This document shows positions 24,669 to 33,913 of a stretch of 46,794 nt of DNA, one piece after another. The stretch lies in assembly GCA_003130835.1 (NCBI GenBank), contig QEXX01000070.1, forward strand, positions 1 through 46,794, in the 5' to 3' direction. The stretch's first letter is position 1. The number at the start of each line of letters is the position of its first letter. The DNA is from Anaerolineae bacterium (lineage in GTDB: Bacteria > Chloroflexota > Anaerolineae > Anaerolineales > UBA4823). Made by a program: the position numbers and the translations under genes. The notes beneath the pieces are model-generated. The model saw only the letters and a list, made by a program, of their open reading frames with translations, did not search any database and was not told where the DNA came from.

Positions 24669-25584
24669 ATTTCTTGGTAAGAAATCTGGAAAACTCTAAT
24701 AAACCTTCTAAATTACCCACGAATTGTTGGATGCCTACTGTTGTTTTGCGAGGGTTTAGAGTCATCAGAAGATTCTTTAAAAGGATGCCGAAAAATGCCC
24801 AAATCAAGGCAATCCAGTAAATTGCCTGATGAGCTTTATGCGCAATAAAAAACCGTCCTAAGTGAAAGATTTCCATCCGACCTAAATTCTTTGCCGAGCC
24901 TCGACTGATAGGTGATTTCTTATGAATCAAGCTCGCCTTAGGTAAGGCGATTAAAGTGTATTTTTTGCCAAGTGGATAGGTAAAGTCACGGTCATCTCCC
25001 CAAATATAGCCAGAATCACGTTCATCAAATCGAGTGTCCTCAAATACCCAGCGTCGAAAGTTCATGTTACAGCCGGAAAGCCATTCGACCTTCGTGGGTG
25101 TATCAATTTCACCTTTCCTTACCAAGGTTACAGCACCCGATGCCTGCACTTTGCCCGGCTGATTACTTTCTAACCCAAAAAATCGTAAGAATAATCGTTT
25201 GATTGGATTGGTGTGAATATCGATTACGCCCGTAATACCGGCAATGGATTGAGTTTGATCCTCTTCAAAGGCTTTCATCACTACATCGTAATAAGCTTGA
25301 TCCAGAATGACATCATCATCAAGAAAACTGAGAATGTCACCCGATGCAAGGGTAACGGCCAGGTTCCGAGAGGCGTTCACGTTTGGAGGAGATTTATGTC
25401 GATAAATCAACTTAATGCCTTTAGCCAAAATCATTTGCTGGAGACGAGCAGCATTTAAGTCGCCATCATCGATGATAATGATTTCATCTGGCAAGCGCTT
25501 ACCAGTCAGGATTGAGTCAAGGCATTGCTGCAAATCCTGCGGTCGATCTTTGGTGCAAATAATGACGGACAAAGATAAAGTCAT
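24646..25584 (-). CDS. Family 2 glycosyltransferase
   Basis: 312 residues. The GT-A fold starts LSLSVIICTKDRPQDLQQCLDSIL, with IIIIDDGD and the metal-binding FLDDDVIL. A hydrophobic segment (about residues 248-278) near the C-terminus suggests membrane association. AAGG lies six bases before the ATG. It is the first gene of the minus-strand glycosyltransferase/patatin/FmdB/PbpC operon and diverges from the plus-strand polysaccharide operon across only 61 bases, so the two may be co-regulated. Confidence 0.88.
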   Translation of the reverse strand: MTLSLSVIICTKDRPQDLQQCLDSILTGKRLPDEIIIIDDGDLNAARLQQMILAKGIKLIYRHKSPPNVNASRNLAVTLASGDILSFLDDDVILDQAYYDVVMKAFEEDQTQSIAGITGVIDIHTNPIKRLFLRFFGLESNQPGKVQASGAVTLVRKGEIDTPTKVEWLSGCNMNFRRWVFEDTRFDERDSGYIWGDDRDFTYPLGKKYTLIALPKASLIHKKSPISRGSAKNLGRMEIFHLGRFFIAHKAHQAIYWIALIWAFFGILLKNLLMTLNPRKTTVGIQQFVGNLEGLLEFSRFLTKKYGDKTKC

Positions 25585-25612
25585 TCTTGCCTTAAGCAGG
25601 AATGAATTGTCT

Positions 25613-25618
25613 TATAAT
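25613..25618 (+). promoter_or_regulatory. TATAAT box in the divergent glycan-locus promoter region
   Basis: A perfect TATAAT lies 27 bases before the ATG at 25646. A possible -35, TTGCCT at 25587-25592, has a long 20-base spacer. The 61 bases between the divergent genes 24646-25584 and 25646-26776 must hold both promoters. The minus-strand one is not clear by eye. Confidence 0.4.
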
Positions 25619-25645
25619 GGTGCTATCCGGACCAACTCTATTCGT

Positions 25646-26776
25646 ATGATACCATCAAACCTCTTCGAAGACCTTTCTCCCTACTTAATGCTTTTGAGAC
25701 GAATCATCAGGCGAAAATTGCCGAAGCCTACCATTCTCTTGGAAGCGAAAGAAGGATCACGTTCTCCATCTCCTCTAACGTTTGTCATGATCGTAAGTCC
25801 AGAATTTGACCAACGGATCCCGAATGCCGCAGTCATGGCTCGACTTGGGTGGTGTCATGGATTTCAAGAAATGGGTTTTTCCTATCGAATTGTCAGCATC
25901 TTTGACCTCGCCAAAACATTACCTACTCTTCAGCGACCGATTTGTTGGTTAAGCGAGGCTGATTATCGATATCTCACACGAAGAAATCTCACTATCTTGA
26001 AGCAGTATCGTCATTTCGTGTGGATCAATGCTTGGTTTCGCAGTGAAGAGAAATTCTATCAAGAGCACAATTTACCTAACCTTGCAAGTCTTCATTGGGT
26101 GAGAAAGCGAGTCCTCTCATCGGAGCCATCGTTTGTCTTCACAATCTCCCCCTACCAAGGGATAGAGTTTTACGAACAGTGGGAGAAGCAAGGGGTGAAA
26201 TTATTGTCTTTACCCCTAGCATGGGATTCTTTGGTATATCCTGAGAATCCGCCCTATGTTCCAGAATTTGAGATGATTCGTATCGCCTTTGTGGGAGGAT
26301 ATTGGAAATATAAAGCAAAACAACTCGATCGTTACCTAGCCCCTTATTCGAACATTCTAACCGTATATGGCTATTCGAGGTGGCCCTACGGACAATACGG
26401 TGGGTTACTACCGATTTCTAGGGAAGGCTCTCTTTACCGACAAGCTAGGGTGTCGCCAGTCATCAATGAGCCGCACGTAGAAGTAATGGGGATTGATCAA
26501 AATGAAAGAGTGTTTAAGGTGCTTGGGAGTGGGGGATTTGCCGTCACCGATGCAGTGCCGGGTTATAGAGAATGGTTTTCCGATGAAGAATTGCTTGTTC
26601 CAAAAAACGAAAAAGAATTTCATGAAATCATTCGGGTAGCTTTTGAAGATCTCGATTTCAATCTTCGATACAGAAAAGCCGGCCAGAGAGCTGTGAAAGA
26701 ACGCCATCTTTATCAACACAGGGCAGCGCAAGTATTGAGAACCCTTAATTTGGCTCAAGTGGAAGAAATGCCATGA
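25646..26776 (+). CDS. CgeB-like glycosyltransferase (GT-B, family 1-like)
   Basis: 376 residues from the ATG at 25646. The frame continues upstream to 25415, but that part would overlap the divergent GT2 gene and looks unlike the family. After an N-terminal region of about 40 residues, FVMIVSPEFDQRIPNAAVMARLGW begins the fold. The C-terminal part has VINEPHVEVMGIDQNERVFKVLGSGGFAVTD and LLVPKNEKEFHEII, typical of the CgeB/GT1_2 group, where the conserved N-x-R-x-F-E/K segment binds the donor. No ribosome binding site is obvious. It begins the plus-strand envelope-glycan operon and overlaps the next gene by ATGA. Confidence 0.75.
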   Translation: MIPSNLFEDLSPYLMLLRRIIRRKLPKPTILLEAKEGSRSPSPLTFVMIVSPEFDQRIPNAAVMARLGWCHGFQEMGFSYRIVSIFDLAKTLPTLQRPICWLSEADYRYLTRRNLTILKQYRHFVWINAWFRSEEKFYQEHNLPNLASLHWVRKRVLSSEPSFVFTISPYQGIEFYEQWEKQGVKLLSLPLAWDSLVYPENPPYVPEFEMIRIAFVGGYWKYKAKQLDRYLAPYSNILTVYGYSRWPYGQYGGLLPISREGSLYRQARVSPVINEPHVEVMGIDQNERVFKVLGSGGFAVTDAVPGYREWFSDEELLVPKNEKEFHEIIRVAFEDLDFNLRYRKAGQRAVKERHLYQHRAAQVLRTLNLAQVEEMP

Positions 26777-27759
26777 ACGTTCATGTGCTGATTTTTAGCA
26801 GAGACCGGGCTTTGCAACTTGATGCCACCTTGCGGTCTTTCTTCAGGTGCGCTCAAGGGATGGAAATGACTTCGATAACCGTAATGTATCGAGCGTCCAA
26901 CGCAAGATTTTCTCTGCAATACGAACGATTAATCCGGGAGTACCCAAAGGTTAACTTCATTAAGGAATTTAAGTTTAGAGAAGACCTAATAGATATCTTA
27001 GCCAAAAAAATTGCTTGTCCTAAACTACAGGATCAATTTAGTTTATTCGCGCAACTCAATGGAACTCGACTTTGGGGTCGATATTCACCAACAGAGGTGC
27101 TTATTCGTCCTTTGATGCGGCTTCGAATGCAACTCGGGCGATTTCCGATGGATGTTTCTCGCCAAGAGGATCATTGGTTGATCAGCGTTGATGATAACCT
27201 TTTCGTACGACCCTTCAGTCTTAAGGACATTATCCAAGCGCTTAATAACACTAACGATGCCATTGGATTCTCTTTGCGATTGGGAGAAAATACCCAATAT
27301 TGTTACATGAAGGGCCTTCCTCAAAAACCTCCACAATTCGAGCGACAAACTGAGACGAATATCTTGGCTTTCAATTGGGTGACTGCAGAATACGATTTTG
27401 GATATCCGCTCGAAATATCGAGTTCTATCTACCGATCTTCGTTGCTTCTTCCCCTAATCTCTTCGTTGTATTTCAATACACCGAATAGTTTAGAAAGTAA
27501 AATGGCATCGATGAGCAAGTGGTTTGCAAAGAGGTATCCCAAACTTTTATGTTATTCGACATCGGTCTCCTTTTGTAATCCCCTAAACAAAGTACAAGTC
27601 GATCGCACCAGAAATCGATCTGGGAATCAATTGACCTATTCCATTGAAGAATTAGCCAATCTTTTCGATGAAGGATACCGAATAGATTTATCTCCATTCA
27701 GCGGGTTTATTCCTGATGCGTGTCATCAGGAGGTTGACTTAACATTCTATAAGCCGTAA
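26773..27759 (+). CDS. GT-A-like glycosyltransferase, poorly characterised
   Basis: 328 residues, overlapping the CgeB-like gene by 4 bases. The N-terminus, VHVLIFSRDRALQLDATLRSFF, and the internal LISVDDNLFVRPFSL resemble the start and the DxD metal site of GT-A glycosyltransferases. The remainder is not close to a family I can name. Context (polysaccharide operon) supports a sugar-transfer role, probably for an unusual residue of the glycan. Confidence 0.55.
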   Translation: MNVHVLIFSRDRALQLDATLRSFFRCAQGMEMTSITVMYRASNARFSLQYERLIREYPKVNFIKEFKFREDLIDILAKKIACPKLQDQFSLFAQLNGTRLWGRYSPTEVLIRPLMRLRMQLGRFPMDVSRQEDHWLISVDDNLFVRPFSLKDIIQALNNTNDAIGFSLRLGENTQYCYMKGLPQKPPQFERQTETNILAFNWVTAEYDFGYPLEISSSIYRSSLLLPLISSLYFNTPNSLESKMASMSKWFAKRYPKLLCYSTSVSFCNPLNKVQVDRTRNRSGNQLTYSIEELANLFDEGYRIDLSPFSGFIPDACHQEVDLTFYKP

Positions 27760-27811
27760 AAAAATTAACGCAAGAGTTAAAATACATTTGTGGATCAACA
27801 AAGGTAGGACG

Positions 27812-30800
27812 ATGACAAAGCTAACTGTTTATGCCGACCGATTTATGGAAGTGGGATGGATTGCCGCAATCGTTACCACCCCTTTATTCTTTAATGTTTT
27901 TTCTAGCCGCATCTTCGAACCCGATAAGATTACTCTGTTGCGCTCCATTGCATTGTTGGTATTAGTAAGTTGGATTGTCAAAGCGCTAGAGAAAACCTTA
28001 AATGGGAACAAGAGCAGCTTCTCTTTTAGGGAAATTTTTCAAACTCCCTTGATGCTTCCAGTTGTGGCGTTGATTCTCAATTACCTGATTTCTACATTAC
28101 TATCCGTGGCGCCATTGGTTAGTTTATGGGGGTCGTACCAAAGGTTACAGGGTACATTTACGATGTACTCGTATGTGATCTTGTTTTTATCGTTGGTTTT
28201 TACTCGCCCCAAGGCAGAACAAATCCATCGGCTGGTAACAGTCATGGTTGCTGTCAGCTTGCCTGTGGCGGTTTATGGGTTGCTTCAACGGTATAAGATT
28301 GATCCCATTCCGTGGGGAGGAGATGTATCCACACGCATTGCCTCAACCATGGGAAACTCTATTTTTGTGGCAGCCTATCTCATTATGGTTTTTCCGCTAA
28401 CACTTGGCAGAACGATCGAGAGCTTTCGACGCATGCTGAACAGCTCAGCGTTTGAACTTAAGGATTTCCTCCTCTCAACAGCTTATGTTTTCATTGGTTT
28501 ACTTCAAGTCATTGCTTTGTATTTTAGCGGCAGCCGAGGGCCAGCCTTAGGCTGGTTAGCCAGTTTGTTTTTCTTTGCTCTCAGTTTCGTCTATGTAACC
28601 AAGAAAAGGAATGTTGGTTTGGGGATCATTTTCTTATCCCTCGTTGTGGGGATTTTTCTCATCGTCTTTAATTTGCCACAAAGCCCATTTGAGAGCCTTA
28701 AGCAGCATCCTTCAATTGGAAGGTTTGGGCAACTTCTAGACCCTCAAAGCAACAACGCACGAGTACGCACTTATATTTGGCAAGGGGCTGTAAAACTCTA
28801 TGGCTTTCATCCACCCTTGGAGTATCCAGATGGGCGCAAAGATGTTTTCAATTCGCTCAGGCCGCTAATCGGTTACGGGCCTGAGTCGATGTATGTCGCC
28901 TACAACCGCTTTTACGTGCCAGAATTGACCCAAGTCGAGAGAAGAAATGCCTCCCCCGATCGTTCCCATAATGAGAGCTGGGATTCCTTAATCATTACTG
29001 GTGGAATTGGTTTTGTGGTGTATATGAGTTTGTTTCTTAGTCTTTTCTATTATGGTTTTCAGAAAATCCATCTGATAGAGACGAAACAACAGGAAAAATG
29101 GTTCTGGATAGCCGGACTCGCTGGTGGGGGATTGGTTTCAATTGCCCTGACCTTATGGAGAGGGCCAGCCTATTTTGGGGTAGCTTTCCCCTTAGGGATG
29201 GTTTTGGGTTGGTTTGGCTACTTGGCTTTTGCAGTTATCGCTTGGAGCCAAAATGGGGTGGTCAATGATGCAGAGCTCTCCGAAATGGTTTTGACAATTT
29301 CTCTTCTCTCTGCCTTTCTGGCACACCTGATCGAAATCAACTTCGGTATCGCCATCGTCGCAACCAGATCATCCTTTTGGCTCATGGCGGCTATCCTTGT
29401 AACTCAGGTCTCAAAAACAGGCACTGAGGTAACAGCGACAGAGGAGCTGCTTCCTGACCCCAAGAAGAACGGAAGTGATAAACGCAGAAAGCGCGATCGA
29501 GGAGGAGACATTCGTTTGGCTCGCACAGATGTTGGTCTACCTTTGAACAAGGATTTAGGGTTGGGATTGATTGTTACCATGGTTTTAGCCATCCTTGGCT
29601 ACAATTTTATGAATGCTACAGAATTAGGGAGCTCGGCGATTCAGATTATCTGGAAGTCCTTCACCGAAGTCCAAAAAGATGCCAAGTTTCATTCTAACGG
29701 GATTCTTATCGTAATCTCTTTAGCTTGGTTTTTTTCTGGGTTGTTGTTGAGCGGAGAAGAGACACGATACAAGCAAAAAGATCATCGAGGGTTTATAAGG
29801 TCCTGGTTCATCGTACTCAGCTTCGGGCTCGGCGTTGCCTGTCTGTATTGGATCCTCCATGCTAGTTTGTTAGCTTCAATCGTTGCGAGTCCAATTAATA
29901 ACCTACAAGATATTCTCAACCGAATTCAGCAGTACGAGGGTTTATTGCTTGGCTTTTACGTTGCCATGTTTGCAATCATGATTCTTTATATGCTTATCCC
30001 ATCAGAAGATCTCTCCTTACTTCCTAGAAAGCATGGGAATAGCCGTTCGATCGTTGCCGGATTTATCCTGATTTTCCTAAGTCTAATCGTGATCTATCAG
30101 CGAAACCTGCGCGTGATTCAAGCAGATATTGCCTTTAAACTCGCAGAATCCTTTGCGAAACCGGGTTCCTGGCCAGTATCGATTCAAATTTATCAACATG
30201 CGATAGACTTAGCGCCGCGCGAAGATTATTATTATTTATTCCTTGGTCGATCCTATATTGAATACGCCCGCGAAATCAATGACGATGCTCAGCGGGAAGC
30301 TTTGTTCGAACAAGCGAAATCGGATTTATTGCTGGCGAGATCGTTGAATCCCTTAAACACCGATCACACCGCAAACCTGGCAAGGTTATATAGTCAATGG
30401 ACATTGTTTTCAAAAGATGAAAAATTAAAACGAGAACGATTTAATGAATCGGATCGGTACTTTGCACAAGCTGTATCGCTTAGTCCAAATAATTCCCGCC
30501 TATGGGGGGAGTGGGCGGTTTTGTTGATGTCCAACGAGCAAACTCATCCTGAAGCTCTGCAAAAGTTAATGAGAGCCTATCAGTTAGATCCAAATTATGA
30601 TTGGATTGCTTATCTATTTGGGGAGTATTATCGCTTGCAAGCCGCTCGAATTAAGAGCAATGAGGAACGCGCTAGTTTGATTGAAACAGCCATTTCAAAT
30701 TACTTAAAGGCAGCTAGCTTGACAGAAGATGAAAACAGTAAGCACAGTTACTTGTTGATGGCTGCTCAGCTCGCTATTGAAGGCAATTTGATTGATCAAG

Positions 30801-31009
30801 CCATTCAAGCTTTGGAGAATGCCTTAGCGATCAATGCTACTCAGACGGAAAAATGGAGGTATGAGCAAACTCTTGCTCAACTTTATCTACAGATTGGTCA
30901 AATGGATCAGGCCCTCTTTCACGCAAATCATGCCTTCAGGCTCGCTCCGCAAGAGAACCAAATGGAAATACAAGACTTGATCAACCAAATTACCCAATCC
31001 TCCGAATGA
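27812..31009 (+). CDS. O-antigen ligase/polymerase-like membrane protein with C-terminal TPRs
   Basis: 1065 residues from the ATG at 27812 (GGTAGGA upstream; a TTG at 27788 is also in frame). The N-terminal half has about ten or more membrane helices with the large loop typical of Wzy/WaaL proteins, including YGPESMYVAYNRFYVPE and the following RSHNESWD, where catalytic His and Arg residues of ligases lie. More helices follow (about 590-760). The last 300 residues are tetratricopeptide repeats (for example YYLFLGRSYIEYA, LWGEWAVLLMS). It likely joins or polymerises lipid-linked glycan at the outer face, with the TPR part as a docking platform. The ATGA overlap couples it to the WecA-type gene. 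Confidence 0.85.
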   Translation: MTKLTVYADRFMEVGWIAAIVTTPLFFNVFSSRIFEPDKITLLRSIALLVLVSWIVKALEKTLNGNKSSFSFREIFQTPLMLPVVALILNYLISTLLSVAPLVSLWGSYQRLQGTFTMYSYVILFLSLVFTRPKAEQIHRLVTVMVAVSLPVAVYGLLQRYKIDPIPWGGDVSTRIASTMGNSIFVAAYLIMVFPLTLGRTIESFRRMLNSSAFELKDFLLSTAYVFIGLLQVIALYFSGSRGPALGWLASLFFFALSFVYVTKKRNVGLGIIFLSLVVGIFLIVFNLPQSPFESLKQHPSIGRFGQLLDPQSNNARVRTYIWQGAVKLYGFHPPLEYPDGRKDVFNSLRPLIGYGPESMYVAYNRFYVPELTQVERRNASPDRSHNESWDSLIITGGIGFVVYMSLFLSLFYYGFQKIHLIETKQQEKWFWIAGLAGGGLVSIALTLWRGPAYFGVAFPLGMVLGWFGYLAFAVIAWSQNGVVNDAELSEMVLTISLLSAFLAHLIEINFGIAIVATRSSFWLMAAILVTQVSKTGTEVTATEELLPDPKKNGSDKRRKRDRGGDIRLARTDVGLPLNKDLGLGLIVTMVLAILGYNFMNATELGSSAIQIIWKSFTEVQKDAKFHSNGILIVISLAWFFSGLLLSGEETRYKQKDHRGFIRSWFIVLSFGLGVACLYWILHASLLASIVASPINNLQDILNRIQQYEGLLLGFYVAMFAIMILYMLIPSEDLSLLPRKHGNSRSIVAGFILIFLSLIVIYQRNLRVIQADIAFKLAESFAKPGSWPVSIQIYQHAIDLAPREDYYYLFLGRSYIEYAREINDDAQREALFEQAKSDLLLARSLNPLNTDHTANLARLYSQWTLFSKDEKLKRERFNESDRYFAQAVSLSPNNSRLWGEWAVLLMSNEQTHPEALQKLMRAYQLDPNYDWIAYLFGEYYRLQAARIKSNEERASLIETAISNYLKAASLTEDENSKHSYLLMAAQLAIEGNLIDQAIQALENALAINATQTEKWRYEQTLAQLYLQIGQMDQALFHANHAFRLAPQENQMEIQDLINQITQSSE

Positions 31010-32859
31010 TATATCTAATCGCCCTTCTTCTTGCATTTATCGTCGCTTTGCTACTTCTCCAAGCGTTAATCCATCTCTTGAGACGTTTTCACATCACTGA
31101 GCAACCGCGAGCAGATCGCTGGCATCGCTCTCCGACACCGAAATTTGGGGGGATTGGCATCTTTGTTGCTACCTTTATCGCTTTCTTAGGAGCTTATTTT
31201 TTGATTCGCAGCTCAGCGCATGAATTTCCGATGACGCTGTTGCTGGTAATGATATTGATATTTGTGTTTGGTTTCGTGGATGACCTCAAGCCCCTGACAC
31301 CCATTGGGAAATTGATCACACAAATCATCGTTGCCAGTGCAGCAGTTTATTTTGGGTATACAACCAATTTTTTCTCGCCCCGTCTGGGTGATACCTTCTT
31401 GGCTCGCTTCATGAATAGCGCGGTTTCGTTATTTTGGCTAGTAGCCATGACAAACGCAATGAATTTGCTCGACAATATGGATGGCTTGGCGGGGGGGATT
31501 TCCTTGATTGTTTGTTTATTTATGGGATACTTTTTCTGGGATGCTGGTGATACCGTTCTGGTGTTATTCTGTGCAAGTTTATGCGGGGCTTTGCTTGGAT
31601 TTTTATTTCTGAACTTTCCGCCGGCAAAAATCTTCATGGGTGACAGCGGAAGTCAATTCTTGGGTTTTACTTTAGCCTTATTGGCAATTGCGCGCCGACC
31701 TCAGGCTTCCAACGTCTTTGCCATACTCGGTGTACCCACTCTGTTGTTTACCTTACCTTTGGCAGACACCCTGTTTGTAACCATCACCCGTTGGTTGCGC
31801 GGCGAATCTCCTTTCAAAGGGGGAAAAGACCATACTTCACATCGTTTGATTGCCTTTGGTCTTTCAGAAAGACAAGCTCTATGGATTTTGTATTCCATCG
31901 CTATTGTAGGGGGAATCACAGCGGTTGTTGTGGAAGCGTTAAACTATACGCTTAGCTTAATCCTTTTGCCGCTCATTCTCATTTTTCTCCTGATTTTTAC
32001 GACCTATTTGGGCGGAGTAAAAATCACGGATGCAGTTGATAACAATCTTGAGTCGAAAATAAAAAAAGTCATCATCAGGTTTTTTGTCAGTCGTAGCCTC
32101 TTCGATGTTTTGGTTGATGGTTTGCTGATTGCTTTTAGCTTATATATTGCTGTTCTTCTGGGTATGCCGTTCTCCTCGGACTGGCAATTGGACTTTTTCA
32201 TCCAAATGCTACCCTTAGCCTTTATCAGTGGTTATCTTTCGTTCTTCCTGATGAAGATCTATCGAGATTTATGGCGGCATCTGAACGTTGAGCATATCTA
32301 CCGCTATTTCCAAGCAGCCATCTTAGCGGCAGGATTCTTTGGAGTGCTGGGTGTTCTTTTGGGCACGTACCCTATGACGCTCAATGTGGGTATCCTATAT
32401 GGGGTAATGCTCTTTTTAGGGTTAATCGTAACTCGGTTTTCTTTTCGGGCATTGGATACCATTGCGAACCGTTCCCACAATAAACGGGCGCAAGGAATCT
32501 TGGTCTATGTTTCTGAGGACACATTGCCTTTTCTTGTGCCATACTTGATGAACCAGAGTCACGGTGATCTACAAATCATTGGTTTGATCACCGACCAAGA
32601 GACACGGATTGGAAAGCGAGTCTACGACTTGCAAATCGTAGGTCTTGTAAGCGAATTAAGAGAATTGACTCAAAAATATCACGCTCAGGGGATAATCCTG
32701 GACGAAGCCAAAGTAAAGCTTCCAGAGGTTAGAAAACAACTTGATTCAATAACTGATCTCCAGTGCTGGGTCAAAATTGTTCATTTTGAGTTGAAGGACT
32801 ATCGCCCGTATTCAAAATTGGAGAACGAAGATGTCCCATCCTTACAAAAGGAAAATTAG
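31006..32859 (+). CDS. WecA/MraY-type phosphosugar transferase fused to a CapD-like N-terminal membrane region
   Basis: 617 residues. The first 340 or so are a complete polyprenyl-phosphate GlcNAc/MurNAc-1-phosphate transferase: DRWHRSPTPKFGGIGIF, FGFVDDLKPLTP, NAMNLLDNMDGLAGG, IFMGDSGSQFLGF and KDHTSHRL, all with key residues present. It should start lipid-linked glycan synthesis on undecaprenyl phosphate. The remaining 270 residues (from FVSRSLFDVLVDG) look like the four-helix membrane part of CapD/WbpM/PglF-type nucleotide-sugar dehydratases plus the first Rossmann-like CoA-binding region (GILVYVSEDTLPFLVPYL), but the dehydratase catalytic half is missing. Normal WecA is about 350 residues, so this is a true fusion. 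Confidence 0.85.
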   Translation: MIYLIALLLAFIVALLLLQALIHLLRRFHITEQPRADRWHRSPTPKFGGIGIFVATFIAFLGAYFLIRSSAHEFPMTLLLVMILIFVFGFVDDLKPLTPIGKLITQIIVASAAVYFGYTTNFFSPRLGDTFLARFMNSAVSLFWLVAMTNAMNLLDNMDGLAGGISLIVCLFMGYFFWDAGDTVLVLFCASLCGALLGFLFLNFPPAKIFMGDSGSQFLGFTLALLAIARRPQASNVFAILGVPTLLFTLPLADTLFVTITRWLRGESPFKGGKDHTSHRLIAFGLSERQALWILYSIAIVGGITAVVVEALNYTLSLILLPLILIFLLIFTTYLGGVKITDAVDNNLESKIKKVIIRFFVSRSLFDVLVDGLLIAFSLYIAVLLGMPFSSDWQLDFFIQMLPLAFISGYLSFFLMKIYRDLWRHLNVEHIYRYFQAAILAAGFFGVLGVLLGTYPMTLNVGILYGVMLFLGLIVTRFSFRALDTIANRSHNKRAQGILVYVSEDTLPFLVPYLMNQSHGDLQIIGLITDQETRIGKRVYDLQIVGLVSELRELTQKYHAQGIILDEAKVKLPEVRKQLDSITDLQCWVKIVHFELKDYRPYSKLENEDVPSLQKEN

Positions 32860-33913
32860 GTTTCTTCAAGTCAAGGGAACTCATCGAGAAATTGGTCAAC
32901 AAATTGGGGAACAATGTAAACAAGAAATTCACCACAGTATCCAGACAGCTCAAAGCTTGATTGATGTACTTTGTTCTGAGTTACAAATGGATTGGAACAG
33001 GGCGACTCTACAGGCAAAGAAATATCTTCCCTATGTGGATGAATATTACCCGCAATACTTAGAAGAAATTCGTGGCATTGCTCAAGGGAGTCAGAGTTCC
33101 CTTGAAGAGATTTTCACCCTGAATGCCTTTGAAGGGATCGTTATGGATCGATTGCACTTAAGTAAATGCACCAGTTTTGCAATCAACCAAGAGCGTAGCG
33201 CAAACCAGCATGTACTTATCGCTCATAACGAAGATTGGTTTCCAGATGATGAAGCTGATGTCTATATCGTCAAAGCGGAGGTTGAAGATGAGCCGCCTTT
33301 TCTGGCGATGAGTTATGGGGGATTGCTACCGAACATTGGGCTTAATGCGGCCGGAATTGCACAATGCTGTGATACCGTTTATCCAATAGAAAAGAGAATC
33401 GGTATTCCCCGGGTGGTTGTGGGACGGGCTGTTTTGGGAGCTCGAACAATTTCGGAGGCGATTGAGCGGGCGATCTCGCCTCATCGCGCAGCCGGCTATA
33501 ATCACCTTATTGCCCATGAGATCGGAGAACTCTACAATATAGAGGTCTCAGCGGGCAATTTTTCGATCCTCTACGGGCAGGCGGGAGCGATAGCCCATAC
33601 GAACCATTATCTAAGCACCAAAATGCAATTGCTCGAGGAAGAATCTGAGCAATTGATCGGTTCTCATGTTCGCTATAACCGTGCCATGCGACTGATCCAA
33701 GGGGTTGAGTATCATGATCTCTTCTCGTTACAAGCAATTCAGAGAGATCACGTTAACTATCCCTTTTCTATTTGTTGTCATGCAACGCAGTCGCAAAATC
33801 CATACGAAAGGGAAAAAACCATCTGTGCAATGGTGATGGACTTAACCGCCAGAACCCTGTATTTTGCATGGGGAAACCCGTGCGAAAACCTATATTACCC
33901 CTTTTCCTTATGA
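32831..33913 (+). CDS. C45-type acyltransferase/amidohydrolase (penicillin acyltransferase-like)
   Basis: 360 residues, starting inside the end of the WecA-type gene (29-base overlap). The family mark is KCTSFAIN with Cys113 as the likely N-terminal nucleophile after self-cleavage, followed by VLIAHNEDWFP, which matches the C45 (isopenicillin-N acyltransferase-like) consensus for autoprocessing and oxyanion binding. GTHREIGQQIGEQ near residue 16 is also typical. These enzymes cleave or form amide bonds, but natural substrates in such bacteria are mostly unknown. It lies in the glycan operon, so an amide-containing envelope substrate is possible. Its 3' end overlaps the convergent creatininase-family gene by 19 bases. 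Confidence 0.82.
   Translation: MSHPYKRKIRFLQVKGTHREIGQQIGEQCKQEIHHSIQTAQSLIDVLCSELQMDWNRATLQAKKYLPYVDEYYPQYLEEIRGIAQGSQSSLEEIFTLNAFEGIVMDRLHLSKCTSFAINQERSANQHVLIAHNEDWFPDDEADVYIVKAEVEDEPPFLAMSYGGLLPNIGLNAAGIAQCCDTVYPIEKRIGIPRVVVGRAVLGARTISEAIERAISPHRAAGYNHLIAHEIGELYNIEVSAGNFSILYGQAGAIAHTNHYLSTKMQLLEEESEQLIGSHVRYNRAMRLIQGVEYHDLFSLQAIQRDHVNYPFSICCHATQSQNPYEREKTICAMVMDLTARTLYFAWGNPCENLYYPFSL

Noticed and set aside
25415-25645. N-terminal extension of the CgeB-like gene by 77 residues
   Set aside because: It would overlap the start of the divergent GT2 gene and does not resemble the family; the ATG at 25646 was chosen.
27765-27780. TTAAC/GTTAA inverted repeat before the ligase gene
   Set aside because: Five AT-rich base pairs are expected by chance in this region.
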